A DNA stretch of 64,000 nucleotides from positions 34,688,581 to 34,752,580 of the forward strand of contig OY294071.1 of the NCBI GenBank assembly GCA_958510875.1. Direction: 5' to 3'. The position numbers and the translations under genes were made by a program. Numbering within the stretch: the stretch's first letter is position 1; the number at the start of each line of letters is the position of its first letter. The notes below the pieces were generated by a model, which made no database searches, was not told the DNA's origin, and was given only the letters and a program-made list of their open reading frames with translations. The stretch is from Endomychus coccineus. Lineage: Eukaryota; Arthropoda; Insecta; Coleoptera; Endomychidae. This document shows, piece by piece, positions 32,480 to 43,849 of this stretch.

Positions 32480-33310
32480 AGACAGAGAGAGTGAGTGAGC
32501 CGAAAGGAGGGAACGTTTAATTCCCTACGCTCACTCCGTCTTTCGCATAAACCAATCAAGAGTGCAAGCCGCTGTCTGTCTAGTTGCGCGAGCTCTCGAT
32601 TCTTCAGCACAGCCTATGGTATAGATGAGCATTTAAAATCTGTAACTCGAAAATAGCCTAAGGTACAGTAATTCGTAGTCATCGTTCGATTGCTATGTAG
32701 AAACTATGAACATGAGCTGAAAGAAGGAAAGACTTCGTTCTCTAGGCTCACTCCGTCTTTGTAATAAGTACTACTAAACGTATGGATGAACGTTTCAAAT
32801 CTTTAACTCGAAACCGGTTTAAGGTACGACATTGAATTCACAAACCAGTAAATTTAACGCATTATATTCTGCGAACATTTTAAGTAAATCGGAATCATCG
32901 TTCGACAGCTATGTAGAAACCAACAACGTGCCGTATGAACAAACGACTTCGTTTGCAGACGCAGCATTAATTTTGCTTCAATCCGTCTTAATTAAATCAG
33001 TGAAAATTCATGTTATTTGTTCATTTTATTGTTAAGAGTCAACGTTTCGGAACGCACGTGCTGGAATAAATGATACGTCTTTTGTGCAACATAGTCTATG
33101 TGTGTACTGATACCACGATACAGACGCTCCAGTATATTTCTCTCTACAATCGGCCAGACAGTTAGCGCACCGAACAGTGGCCGAAACAAACCGAGTAGCG
33201 GCGAGTATTTCTACGGACCGCTCTGCTCGATAACTCTAAAACGGCTTAAGGTACGACACTGAATTTATACCAGTAAATTTCGATCATATTTAGTTCTTAT
33301 CAAAATTTCA
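32480..33310. repeat. Dispersed non-coding repeat family R, several units
   Basis: Recurring blocks: TCATCGTTCGA followed by GCTATGTAGAAAC (near 32680 and 32890), CACTCCGTCTTT (32535 and 32745), and CGGTTTAAGGTACGACA or GGCTTAAGGTACGACA (32815, 33240). Together they make two or three degenerate units of about 200-350 bp. The same blocks recur at 51170-51470. No coding frame and no termini that I can define. Confidence 0.7.
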
Positions 33311-33685
33311 ACTGAATTGCCTTCACCATTTGATGTACCTTGTGCCATGTAAGCCGATTCAAGAAGCGACATCGTTATATGTAGTTAACATCGTAACTCT
33401 AGAGTTACTAAATAGTCATATCATTCCCAAACTATACAAATATAGGAATGAATAGAATGACGTATAATTTGTTGAAAACAAAACTTATTTCAAACTCAAC
33501 CAAAAACAGATTAATTCGTCTCATTGAACACGCACACCGCATATTTATGAGCCATACAGTTAATGCGGAGCACTAAGTCAATATTTAACATCTCTGTAAT
33601 AACAACCGAGAATTAAACTCATAAGAGGCGTTAGAATTGAATTTATTCCAGCAGAAATCAAAATTATGAAATGCCATAAACTGGG
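33311..33685. other. No gene recognised
   Basis: AT-rich sequence between repeat family R and the duplicated unassigned frames. Confidence 0.35.
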
Positions 33686-33687
33686 TC

Positions 33688-34100
33688 TTAGGTTGGAACA
33701 TGAGGGCCGTGAAGAGAAAATAGGGGCCCGGGGGTAGTGAAATATACAGTTTTATTCCGGTCCTGATGAAATTTCATACACTGGAACTTGAAAACACCCT
33801 TTAAAGCATTATGTTCCGATTTTGGTGATATTTTGCACACTTGACCTCCAATACAAGTAAGGATCTCTATGTAATGCCAGGATTCCTCAACTACTTCCAT
33901 TTTGAAAATTTTCTCATGTGACCATCACTAATTGTTGGCAGAATTTCCATCCTTGTTATGCTTTGGTCGTCATTACCTTTCCTGAAGATAAAACCAGCAG
34001 GATCGCCATGTGAAGGCCTTATCAGCCTTTCAGGATCGTTGGGATTCATAGGGTTAGGATTTATAAGAAGGTTTTTAACAACATCCTTAAGAGCACTCAT
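33688..34100 (-). CDS. Unassigned minus-strand open frames, duplicated at 34395-34715
   Basis: One frame (34100-33891) starts MSALKDVVKNLLINPNPMNP and ends near GHMRKFSKWK. An overlapping frame (33900-33688) continues. A second, more decayed copy lies at 34640-34395 and still reads DVVRN, NPNEPERLITPSHGDPAS and TKMEILLTISDGHM. Conservation of residues between copies suggests they derive from a coding sequence, possibly an exon or a retro-copy. I recognise no domain, so no function is offered. The start is the first ATG of the frame, with no independent support. Confidence 0.3.
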
Positions 34101-34394
34101 TATACACTGAATAACACTTAGAACTAGGTATGTAATAATTAGTTGTTACATTACTGACCTAGATACTGGTAACTTTGATAATTGATTTCCAAATAAATCT
34201 CCCGATATGACTGCCTTCCTTGGTATGACTAACTTGTCTTCCTTATTGCTCCAATTTTACTTGTTCTGGAGAGATCTTCCCCTTTCTGATGATAGCATCT
34301 TCTCGGGAAATGTACTGGCCGCTACCGGTATGCTATGCTGAAGAAGGAACATCAGGATTTCCATGCAAGGGCCGTGTGGTAATCAGTTCTTAGT

Positions 34395-34715
34395 CAGTAA
34401 GGATCCCCATGTAATGCTCAACTACATTCCATTTTGAATATTTTCCCATGTGACCATCACTAATTGTTAGCAGAATTTCCATCTTTGTTATGCCTTGGTC
34501 GTTATTTTATTTCTTGAAGAAAAGACTAGCAGGATCACCATGTGAAGGCGTTATTAGCCTTTCAGGTTCGTTGGAGTAGAATTTATACGAAAGTTTCTAA
34601 CGACATCTTTAATATCACTCGTTATACACCATATAACACTTAGAACTAGGAATGTCATAATTAGTTGTCACAGTATTGACCTAAATACTAGTGACTTTAA
34701 TGATTGATGAATGAA
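34395..34715 (-). pseudogene. Second, decayed copy of the unassigned frame
   Basis: Bases 34395-34715 match 33845-34190 over about 320 bp with many substitutions, a small deletion and an in-frame stop after the segment corresponding to AGFIFRKG. The duplication is in direct orientation, offset about 545 bp. Confidence 0.55.
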
Positions 34716-34719
34716 GAAC

Positions 34720-35385
34720 TTACAGTTCATCTTAACGTGCAATGATTAGCGAAACTGTCCGATTTTATCGAAGATGGCATTTTCCAGAAAGAGCATTTAG
34801 ACTTTGTGAATATCGCTTAATTTCTTAAGTTAACTTGATTTAGTATCCGCATATACTGATTTCATTAAGGTAATCAATATTGCCGTTCTCTTAAAACAGT
34901 TGATACCAACAATGATAATCAAATTATTAAGGGATATTGTTATTGGCACAGATGTTGTCCCATTACGTTTATAGCCTTCCAAATTATGAAATTATATAGT
35001 GGCACTTACAAATTGCTATTAAATTCATGGCATATTAGATTTAATAGGCGAATTAAATGATGGAACGGATGTAATCGATCGTGTGTAAGTTGTATCTGTT
35101 TTCAAAGACAAATCGTACACATCATCATAATGTGAAGTTGCCGTGTTCCATATCCAATGCACATTTCAATCCCGGACCATCGGTCCAATACCGGAATGTT
35201 CGGGATAGAAGCCAAAAGTATCCCGGGATCCCGGGATTTGTCTAGATGAAAATCAAAATATTCAATTTTGGAGGTTTAATCCCCATTTATTAATTTCAAA
35301 AGTAAAATAGAAGAAAATTCAGAAAAACATGAACATAGATAGGTATATACTTAATAGTATAATAACAAAATTTATAAATTGAACA
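34720..35385. other. No gene; CCCGGGAT-rich stretch near 35160-35240
   Basis: The local run of CCGGGAT motifs at 35165-35240 is echoed at 35615-35700, flanking the hAT fragment, and may be part of the same decayed element. Confidence 0.35.
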
Positions 35386-35389
35386 TAAA

Positions 35390-35530
35390 GATTGCAAATA
35401 TATTAGAGCATCAAGTGTTTCTTCTCCCAGTCTCGAGAGGATCTTATTGCTGATATATCCTGCTGAAGAGAAACATATTTCTGCCTTCTCACTAGTAGGA
35501 AGGATGATTATTGAAAAATCATGAGAACGC
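35390..35530 (-). pseudogene. hAT-family transposase C-terminal (dimerisation) fragment
   Basis: The minus frame reads SIIILPTSEKAEICFSSAGY, then ISNKILSRLGEETLDALI. This matches the hAT dimerisation block pattern (lPaSsxxxERxFSxaGxixxxxRsrLxxxxvxaLixL). About 45 codons remain. The zinc finger and catalytic region are not visible. Confidence 0.75.
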
Positions 35531-36300
35531 TGGAAATTATACCCATGATTGCCATCATTCGCAAAGAATTCTATTTATTGCCCGATAGTATGTGACAATG
35601 TATTGTGTAGGTATTTTAGAAAATCCCGAAAATTAGGAGATTCCCGGAATGGCTTCTCAAAGGAATTCCCGGCATTACGGGATATCGGAATGCCGCGATT
35701 GACATTCCTAAAATCCAGCTATGCCAACAGGTGTCACCTCTGCAAAATTACATAAATTGCCTGAAAGACTGGATGGTCTTAATCAACTGCAGATATGAGG
35801 GCCATTAATTTGTTGTGAACTATCTAATTCTAGTTGGAGTAACTGTTCCATACATTCAAATGTATTTTCATGAAGAGAGGTATTTATCCAAAGTGGAATG
35901 GATTGTAATAGAGAGTAGCCAATGATGATATCAATAATGATATTGAGTTTGAGCTGGCTAACTCAAGGATTATAAGAATACAGGTTGTTACAGTTCAATA
36001 TCTGTAGAGATACTTTAATATACTATATATAATATATACTTATACCCTAAACATACTGTTGCAGTACTAAGGGCTTTTCAGCTACCCAGCAGTCATCATT
36101 AGATTAGAGCTGCAAGATCCTCAGAATTTAACAGTATTTACCATGGATAAGAGTTGAATAAAGTTGGTATAGATCTCTCTAGATTGATCAGTGATACCAC
36201 TGGTGCTTTTGATGATGAAGAAATTCCATTCTTTTGTTATAGAGAGATAAAGATGAAGAACTTGTTGTTATTTTTGTTAGTTAAGGGATCAGACGAGAAT
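35531..36300. other. No gene; PLE-type terminal motif at 36076-36102
   Basis: Mostly AT-rich DNA. At 36076-36102, minus strand, lies CTAATGA, a short stem and GAAA, the same arrangement as the PLE ends at 45961 and 58749, here without adjacent PLE coding sequence. Confidence 0.4.
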
Positions 36301-36307
36301 TTCTTGA

Positions 36308-37200
36308 AGAATGTGCACCTCAATTAACACCAGGTTTTTGCAGGTTGTTTACGCTTTCGTACAAACTTGGTGCGTTTCCTTCCAGCTGGAAGACAGCTAG
36401 AGTTCAACCAATTGCACTTCTATCGTATGGTTTGCCGCCTCAAATTTGTCACTTACTATCAAGATTTCTCTCCGATAGATGGTGGTGCTTGACGGAGTAT
36501 CCTCCGATACAATGAATATCAACGGTGGTGTTTCGCAGGGATTAGTCTTGGTACTTTGTTTCTGCTCCATATAAACGTTCTGTTGGAAGTGACCACCTGT
36601 CCCGTTCACAGTTTTGCAGATAATTGTACCGCTTTCTCATCTAGAACCCTTATACCATCCAATGAAGCCAGAGGACGGAAGAGGTTGATTCAATTAATGG
36701 AGATCTGGTGAATGATTTTGAAATGAAGATCTGATAATCTAGTAGAGTTTAATGCAATCAAAACATAAACTTGTATCTTCTCCAGGAAGGTGGATCCCAC
36801 AATCCCTAATATGATGATGTCAGGTACAACTATTCCTATGAGTCTTCCATATCCATGCTCGGGATCACCTCCAACAACACCTTCATAGAAACTTTGTTTT
36901 CTATTCTGTGCCAAGAGTTACTTTTCATCCCAGCAGCTCCTCATAATGTACAAAGCCCAGATTCGACCTATAGCAGGAGTACTTTTCACATATTTGGAAT
37001 TCGGCTGAAGCTCTTGGCTTCTATCCAGAAGAGTGCTATTCGTCTGATTGATGATATCACACTTGCGAATCCAAACCTGACGAAGGGACCTGATATACAG
37101 AAGCAGCTAGACACATACAGTCAGGATAAAATGCAATACATCAGGAAAGACAGAGAATATTCGGGCAACCTAGGCTATTCCTCGATGAGTGCAACAGCTA
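36308..37200 (+). pseudogene. LINE-A fragment, copy 3
   Basis: Broken frames read LSYKLGAFPSSWKTARVQPI near 36350-36410, NGGVSQG near 36515, LLHINVLLEVTTCPVHSF with one changed residue, and SINGDLVNDFE. The end matches LINE-A from 49870 (MMSGTTIPMS, SISMLGITSNNT, SAIRLIDDITLANP). The catalytic block is degraded (FADNCTA). Several stops. The last 100 bp (37090-37200) diverge from the other copies. Confidence 0.75.
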
Positions 37201-37209
37201 GTCGGTGAA

Positions 37210-39060
37210 GAATCTGTACAGCAGAATAAAGTTATAATAAGCCCAAGTGGCTGGCAAAAAGGATCAGCGATAAAGGCAAAAAAGTATAACTTTGTATTCA
37301 TCCATATTTGATCTGAAAAATGAATGTGCAACAAGTCTTGGTGAAAAACACGAGACGTTGTCACTTTGAAAAGATATTTTGCGTTTGTACCATTTTCTTC
37401 AAAACACTCTGTATTTGTATTTGACTCAATAACTTATTATTCGATATGGATCATTTCGTATCAGAAGCGTTTCAAATCGACAACCAATCCCATGATTTAC
37501 CAGCCCTTTGTTTGATTCATAACCCTGTTTTCTCATATCCGAAATAATAACAGTGATGCAAACTATGTAAGTGATTAGTGGTATCTCCCTCTCAAGAATG
37601 AGGATTCTAAAGATACAACCGAATTTTCGGTGTAATATATACTACAAATGGTTAGACATTAAATAATAATAAACAACCATTAGATGCTCCTCATAATATA
37701 TGATCACAGAAATGAGACAGTGGTGGCAATTAATATTGTTGCGCAAATAATTTATGTGGTGACAGCAGCTTCAGACGCTTTTTCATTTGTTCCGAGGATG
37801 TTTGAAGGGATTACATTAGAGCAAACATGACAGAGTAAGAACATTGCCCGTTGAGGTTTTCCTTATAACAATTCTAATTTGACAACCATTAATCACACGT
37901 TTGTGTGAGTAGATTGTGTGTGTGCGTGTGTGTGTGAGAGAGACTATAAACGGAATAACGCATGAAATGTAAAATTTATTCCCTTTGACCGCGCTCATGT
38001 CGTACTCTCACACTGCATTGAGGCAAAAGTAAAATAGACTAGGAGCTAGAGCGATATGGTGAGCCTGAATAGATACACCTTGGCCCTACTGTATTTTGGT
38101 GGAGAAAGGTTCAATGTACAATAACTCTTGCAAGCCGAATCGTGTATTGTCAGGCGTTTCCAAGCTACAGCCACCTCAAATTTTGGACTTTTTCATTGCA
38201 CGAACCCTTTTTCGGAGTTTTTGTATATTGAAAAGCATGTAATTCTTATACATTTGCACCTAGTGCCAAGGTTTTTTATCGAGGCAATTTCCTGGAGCTG
38301 GCCAGTTAATTTAGTAGGTTAAGTGGAATGCACGAATACAGATTCTAATCTGGTGGAAAATGTTTGCTAATGTTTCCAGTTGTTGAAAAAACACATGCCA
38401 AAGTTTTGTATCGGGGCATTTACGAGTAATTGGCCATTATTCGGACCAAACATGGACTTTTTGACCTTGATACTATGTCAAATACGGTAATTTGGTGTCA
38501 AAGAATAACCAATATGAGTGCCAATGTTTTTCCCCAATACAAGCCGAAAACCCAGAAAACCTCTTCCACAAAAAAATCAGTAATTTTGATATTTAACCGC
38601 TGTCGGAGTCTAAATAATTGCGTAATTTATCATAATATTTATTCAATTATCTACCTGTTTCATATGTATGCTTTATTTCCACCCTCTACCCCCATTTTAA
38701 TTATTTTCAACCTTACCTCTACCTCACCATGGCCAATACAATATACAACAATTCAATAGTTATTGACGTTTCATTGGAAATATAAATAAGCAATAATTGC
38801 TTTAATTTTTCGAGTTGGCTATGGAAACAATTCTGTCATAAGAGTTATTGACGTTCTGTATCTCGACGTTTCCTTAGTTTCGATTAGTTTTGAAGTGTAA
38901 ATTCAATAAAAAACAAATATGGAAGAAAACAGCTATATTCAAATTGCTCAAGAAATTTATTAAACATGGACAATGTATATTGAATTACAAATACATTCCG
39001 TATTAGAAGTCAATAGACAAAGTTTTGGTTCTCCAGACTGAACAGTGGAACGAGGCAGAC
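37210..39060. other. No gene recognised
   Basis: About 1.85 kb containing the TG microsatellite and plus frames at 38128-38322 and 38430-38759 without any motif or splice support. Confidence 0.35.
37914..37943. repeat. (TG)n/(GA)n microsatellite
   Basis: TGTGTGTGTGCG then TGTGTGTGTGAGAGAGA. Simple sequence. Confidence 0.85.
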
Positions 39061-39067
39061 TTGAAAT

Positions 39068-39156
39068 CACTGATCAACCATCTCCAGGAGTGATATGATT
39101 ATCATCACATTTTCGGAGATGGTAACTATATCACTCCCGGAGATGGTTGGTCAGTG
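39068..39156. repeat. 29-bp inverted repeat
   Basis: 39068-39096 and 39128-39156 are reverse complements with two mismatches, around a 31-base spacer. The spacer contains a third partial copy of the GGAGATGG element. Confidence 0.8.
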
Positions 39157-40300
39157 AAAAACAGCTGTCTGGAACTAATGTTCAACCTGGTCAATCAAAT
39201 CATTGACTACGGACAATGTGATAAAACTATTAGTTGTAGTTGTAGAAGATTCAATTAAATCTATCCAGATTTAACATCAATGAATTGTAGAAAATTTAGA
39301 TGGATTTAAAATAATTTCGACAAGGGAACGAGAAAACGAAAATGTTTTGGCGCATTTTCATGCGTATCAACAGTCTTCAAGTTATTATTCCATATTAATG
39401 TTTCATCAAATAAAGGCTCATAAGTCAATGACCCAAATGAAAATGTTGAACCATCCTCAATACTGCACCTAACATTTAATTATGGGATACGAAGCTTTGG
39501 GACTCTAATTGATTATGACCATGAGTTGAGCTCTCGAAAATTATGAAACATAAAGATGTGCACATTTTATGTTCTGTCAATCAAAAAATATAAATTAATT
39601 GATATTTCAAAAACCGTGCACTATAGACATAGGAATTTATCAAGCAAATAGAGGAATCTATTTTATAATAAAAGTGGCAACACTGCACGTCCGACAATAT
39701 TTTGAAAGAAGACATCACACCCACTTATATGAGTAACCAAACTGTACTGTAAGTGTATGACATTCTTTTATTTACAGATAGTAAATTGCTTTTCATTATC
39801 GTCGTAAACTTGAATTCATATCAATATCGGGGCAAATGGAGATTTTCAATAAAGGAACACTTACAATTTGCAGGAATGTTTCTAGATATTGGTAAGTTTG
39901 CAGTGCACGTAGTGGCAAATCCCCGAATCCTGCAGATAAAATCAATTTAATCAATAAGCAGCTACTTTAAGAATTTTCGGTTTTCCCATTCTTTTCTTAA
40001 ATTCTCTGAGGACTTAGGGATCCGAACAGTTCTAAGCAGTTGAGTGTTCTGAAAGACTACTTCAGCTTTATGCCATACACTCAACATGAATGATCATCCT
40101 TTTGGCTAGTAGGGTACGTTTGATAATACTGACATGCCTCTTCTAATCATTCGAATTTTTAATATGCTTCTTACAGTGAAAGCTTTTGAACGAATGGACA
40201 GAATTACTTACCTACTATTATGTGAATGCAGAATGATATCAGGAATACGATGTTAATGGTGAATAATTATACTTTTTCCCTGACTTTTTCTTGGACTCTA
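39157..40300. other. No gene recognised
   Basis: AT-rich sequence up to the mariner derivative. No motif. Confidence 0.35.
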
Positions 40301-40303
40301 ATA

Positions 40304-40784
40304 CGAGGGTGGATCAAATATAACGGTATCACATAAATTATCTAAGTATCTAAATACAGAAACATAATTTTCTACATAATCTCTTGTTTTATTACACATT
40401 TTCGGATAGGCATTGATTCTATGATCGAAAAACGAAGTAGGTCATGTCTCAAGCCAATTGCGTACGAACGCTTCCATCCTCTCAATTTTTGTAGATATTG
40501 ATGTATTGCTTCGGCAAGGTCACAATAGTAGGTGTTGCATTGTTTTTATTGCGTTCGTGGAGGAAATTGATTAGCAATTTGGCATCAACAGTGCATTCTT
40601 CTGATTGGAATGAGTACGCAGCAGACCGCTGAAACTTCCTAAGCAGTCATGATGCTACTGACTAAGAAAGAGGTCTTCCCTCTCTACAAATACACCAAAC
40701 CACAACGTATCAAGGCCACTCACCCAACATTTCACTTCACAAGTGATAAAACAAAAATTTTCGGTTATATTTGATCCAACTTCG
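40304..40784 (-). mobile_element. Mariner deletion derivative (MITE-like), 481 bp
   Basis: The ends CGAGGGTGGATCAAATATAA and the complement of TTATATTTGATCCAACTTCG form terminal inverted repeats of about 24 bp. Both are bordered by TA (40302-40303, 40785-40786), the Tc1/mariner target duplication. Near the left end, on the minus strand, the last codons of a mariner transposase remain: MEAFVRNWLET, a stop, then FFDHRINAYPKM and NKTRDYVENY. The rest of the gene is deleted. Such an element moves only with transposase from elsewhere. Confidence 0.85.
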
Positions 40785-40786
40785 TA

Positions 40787-42280
40787 TGTTGTTTCTGGAA
40801 TCATTCCAAATTTTTTCTAACAATTTTTGCATCATAGTGTTTCATTTAAAATTTGGGGTGTAGCACATTACACACTTGGATTCACAGTATTTTAGAAACA
40901 CTTTACATAGTTTAGGTAACTTTGAGTATTGTTTGGGGAGAAGTTTGAAAAAAGCTTGATGAGTATTACAAACGAAAAATTAATAATATTTCGTTATAAC
41001 AGATGAAATATCAAACAAACCATTCTATAAAAAGCGCAAGGAAACAATAACAAAAATGACGAATGAGGACTAATGAATGAGAACAGTTGTTATGGAATGT
41101 ATTTTATTTCAATATATTATGTTGAAAGAAATTGCGGTGGAAGAATTCAGGAGTACACGACATTTTTATAATGGCACAATTCGTAGCTTCTTCTTTATCG
41201 AAAAATTTAGGACAATTGAAAGAGGCGACGACACAATCTTCCGGGAGCAAAAGTTCAATCCTTATCTTCTTTGGGTATGGAATATAACCTATTATACCCT
41301 CCAGAATATCCATCATGTTAATAAAAAAATGCCAGAGAATATTTGAGAGAAATTAAGATAATAAACACTGCTAATATATTGAGCAGATTATACCTAGCTC
41401 TATGACGGCGCAAACTGGCTATCGAGCAAAACTTCTTGCACTTATTAGAGACATATTGTGGCCAAACAGTTGGAAAATAGTGGTCCCCATATCACGGTAA
41501 TAGGAGTTATTGTCAATAGCAATATACTCAATATTGCGAAAAACAGTCCAGCCATAATTATTAATAATAATCGGTGGAATATGTCTTTCATACTTATTCC
41601 CTTTACACACTGATTTTATCGAAACACCATAAGAACTAACACATGAACTATTGATTAGTCACTTTACCGTGTAACAAGTGTTCAGCTGCTCCAGTAAACT
41701 ATCAATAAATAAAGTATTGTCTTCGCCACAAGCGAATTTATATCAACATCGTCATAATAGCCATAATATAGATAAGTTAGTCAACAATCGAACTGTTCAT
41801 CAATTCAATTGAAATCTATATCAACTAATGCGTTTATTCACAATTCATTATTAATTCGGAATATTCCGTAATAGTACTTGACTTTTACATGATGAAACGA
41901 ATGAGTTATATAATGCGATAAAATGCCGCATTTCGATCCTTTCGGGTGATGTTATTAGTTCAATATAATACTGTAAACGCTTTGTTTCCATACCAGACCA
42001 ATTGAGTAACCCCACATGAACTACAACAAAAGTAAATTGAGTCACGCGCAACGTTGTCTACGCAACCATTTAGCATACTCACTTGAACTCCCATCTATCC
42101 TAGTTTCCACAAAGACTATTCGGAATTTATCAATTGCCGTTGTTCCACCTTCCGTAGGTAATCAAGTAGAATATTGGTCTACATTAAAATTTGGTCAATT
42201 TTGGAAGAAATCTTTGTATTCATGTATTTCATTCAGTAAATGACAATATAGAGTCTAATTGAGATTACTTTGATAAAAAC
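40787..42280. other. No assigned gene; two minus-strand open frames of unknown meaning
   Basis: Minus frames at 41316-41104 and 41610-41419 are open. An alternative frame across 41560-41440 encodes a strongly hydrophobic stretch (IMAGLFFAILSILLLTI) that could be a membrane segment of a host exon. No splice pair or family could be fixed. Confidence 0.25.
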
Positions 42281-42284
42281 ATGG

Positions 42285-42955
42285 TCGTCATTCTAATTGA
42301 GTCCAGCTGCACTGACAGCCGAGCGGTCCTGAGAGAGAGAGTGACTTCTAGGCTTGTCTTGAGGTGCAGGGGAACTCTGGCTGAATTAGCCAGAAGGAAC
42401 AAATTCCAGCTAGTGTGGGTACCCGCACATTCTGGCGTGAGGGGAAACGAAGTGGCCGATGAACTGGCCAAACGGGGTTCCTTGAGTGCCCTGGCCCCGA
42501 TTCAACGATCGGAATTTCATTGACCACCGGGCTCCACGCCCTCAAGGAGTACTGGATATACCATGTCTCGGTCTGGTGTGGTGCCCCCGGCATGAGGTAA
42601 GCATAACCCTACTCTCTATGAGCAGGAGAAGCCTAAAACTCACAGAACACTATCATCTGAATAAACATCTACACACAATGAGCATTGTTGAAGACCCAGC
42701 TTGTAGTAGATGTGGAGAGGCGGATGAAACTGCCTCTCACATCCTAGCAGAATGTCCATCACTGGCTTCTCTTAGGCTATAACATCTCGGCAGCACACAT
42801 ATGCTGCTTGAAGCCATAAGAGATATCAGTCCATGTGAAATCTTCGGCACTGCCTTAGGCCTGCTGGACTGATTCTTGTATCAAGGGGCGCACAATTGAT
42901 CCAATCAAGCTGTCTAAGTGCTTTGGGCTTGTCCGCTCCCACCTTGATTGATTGA
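42285..42955 (+). pseudogene. LINE-B RNase H and C-terminal tail, 3' truncated copy
   Basis: Reads RNKFQLVWVPAHSGVRGNEV then ADELAKRGS at 42395-42480 (RNase H). In new frames come YHLNKHLHTMSIVED and CSRCGEADETASHILAECPS at 42700-42765, a CX2C...H...C finger. The UTR has GGGGCGCACAATTGATCCAA, and the 3' end is a short (GATT)n run near 42940-42955. It is the best-preserved RNase H motif of the LINE-B copies. Frameshifts separate the three parts. Confidence 0.85.
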
Positions 42956-42959
42956 ATTG

Positions 42960-43845
42960 AGCCCAGTAAAGGTGAGTTCAAAATAGTTTGTCACTTATCA
43001 GACCAATTCAACAAGAGAAAACCCAAGAAGAATAATTAAAAGAAAAACAAAGCTTTGATACTTTGATTGGCATTGTGGATCTAATTTTCAACAACATGTA
43101 TATGTTTCGTTCTTTCATTAATGTAAGAGTTGAAAATCCTCTTGCAAATATCCGTAGCTTGTAGAGATATAGATATTTTGTTGTTAACTCCGTTTTCATG
43201 CATATTGATCTGAATAAATTATGTCAGTTGCATATTTCATTAACTAAACCTCAGTTCGTTGAAAGAAATCCTGGAAAACCACCTAAATAAGCTATTCAAT
43301 ATAAGTTTCGTGCAGCAGTGCAATTTTAAAAATATTATCCACCTTGTCTTATAGATTCAATATGGAGTCCTTCAGTATTCATTAGTTACAATCAATATCA
43401 ACTTGCCAGTTCCTGTAAAATCTATTGTTAGTCTCTTGAAGCCAAGATAATGAAATGTGCTGTAGGTATAGATAATCTGCGCTACAAAATCCATTATAAT
43501 GCTTAAGCTTATATACCTTTTATCAAGGCCTAGATAATTCTCATTCCATGAAACAGAATTGAACAATGAATTTTTGATGCAATCAAATATTCATAATCTT
43601 CGAGTTATTCAAGGAAAAGTTGAATTAGACGTTATAAGTTCGGAACTAGTGAGAAATCTCTATAGAAATAGCAAAGCTCGCTCTGTAAATGTAATGAAAT
43701 TATAATAGAATTCAATTGAGTCACTCATTTATATTATAGATGTGCATTCTACTCACTAAAATTGAACGCATATGTCGGGTGACCCATTTTAAGGAATATC
43801 TTGTGAAATTTGAATAGGACAGCAAAATGTTTTGAACAAATGTTT
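42960..43845. other. No gene recognised
   Basis: AT-rich spacer between two LINE-B 3' halves. Confidence 0.35.
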
Positions 43846-43849
43846 CATG

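Noticed and set aside
38430..38759. 109-codon plus-strand open frame as a gene
   Set aside because: No motif, no splice context, low-complexity composition; likely chance.
41104..41610. Exons of a membrane protein on the minus strand
   Set aside because: A hydrophobic stretch exists in one frame, but no consistent splice sites or family match could be found.
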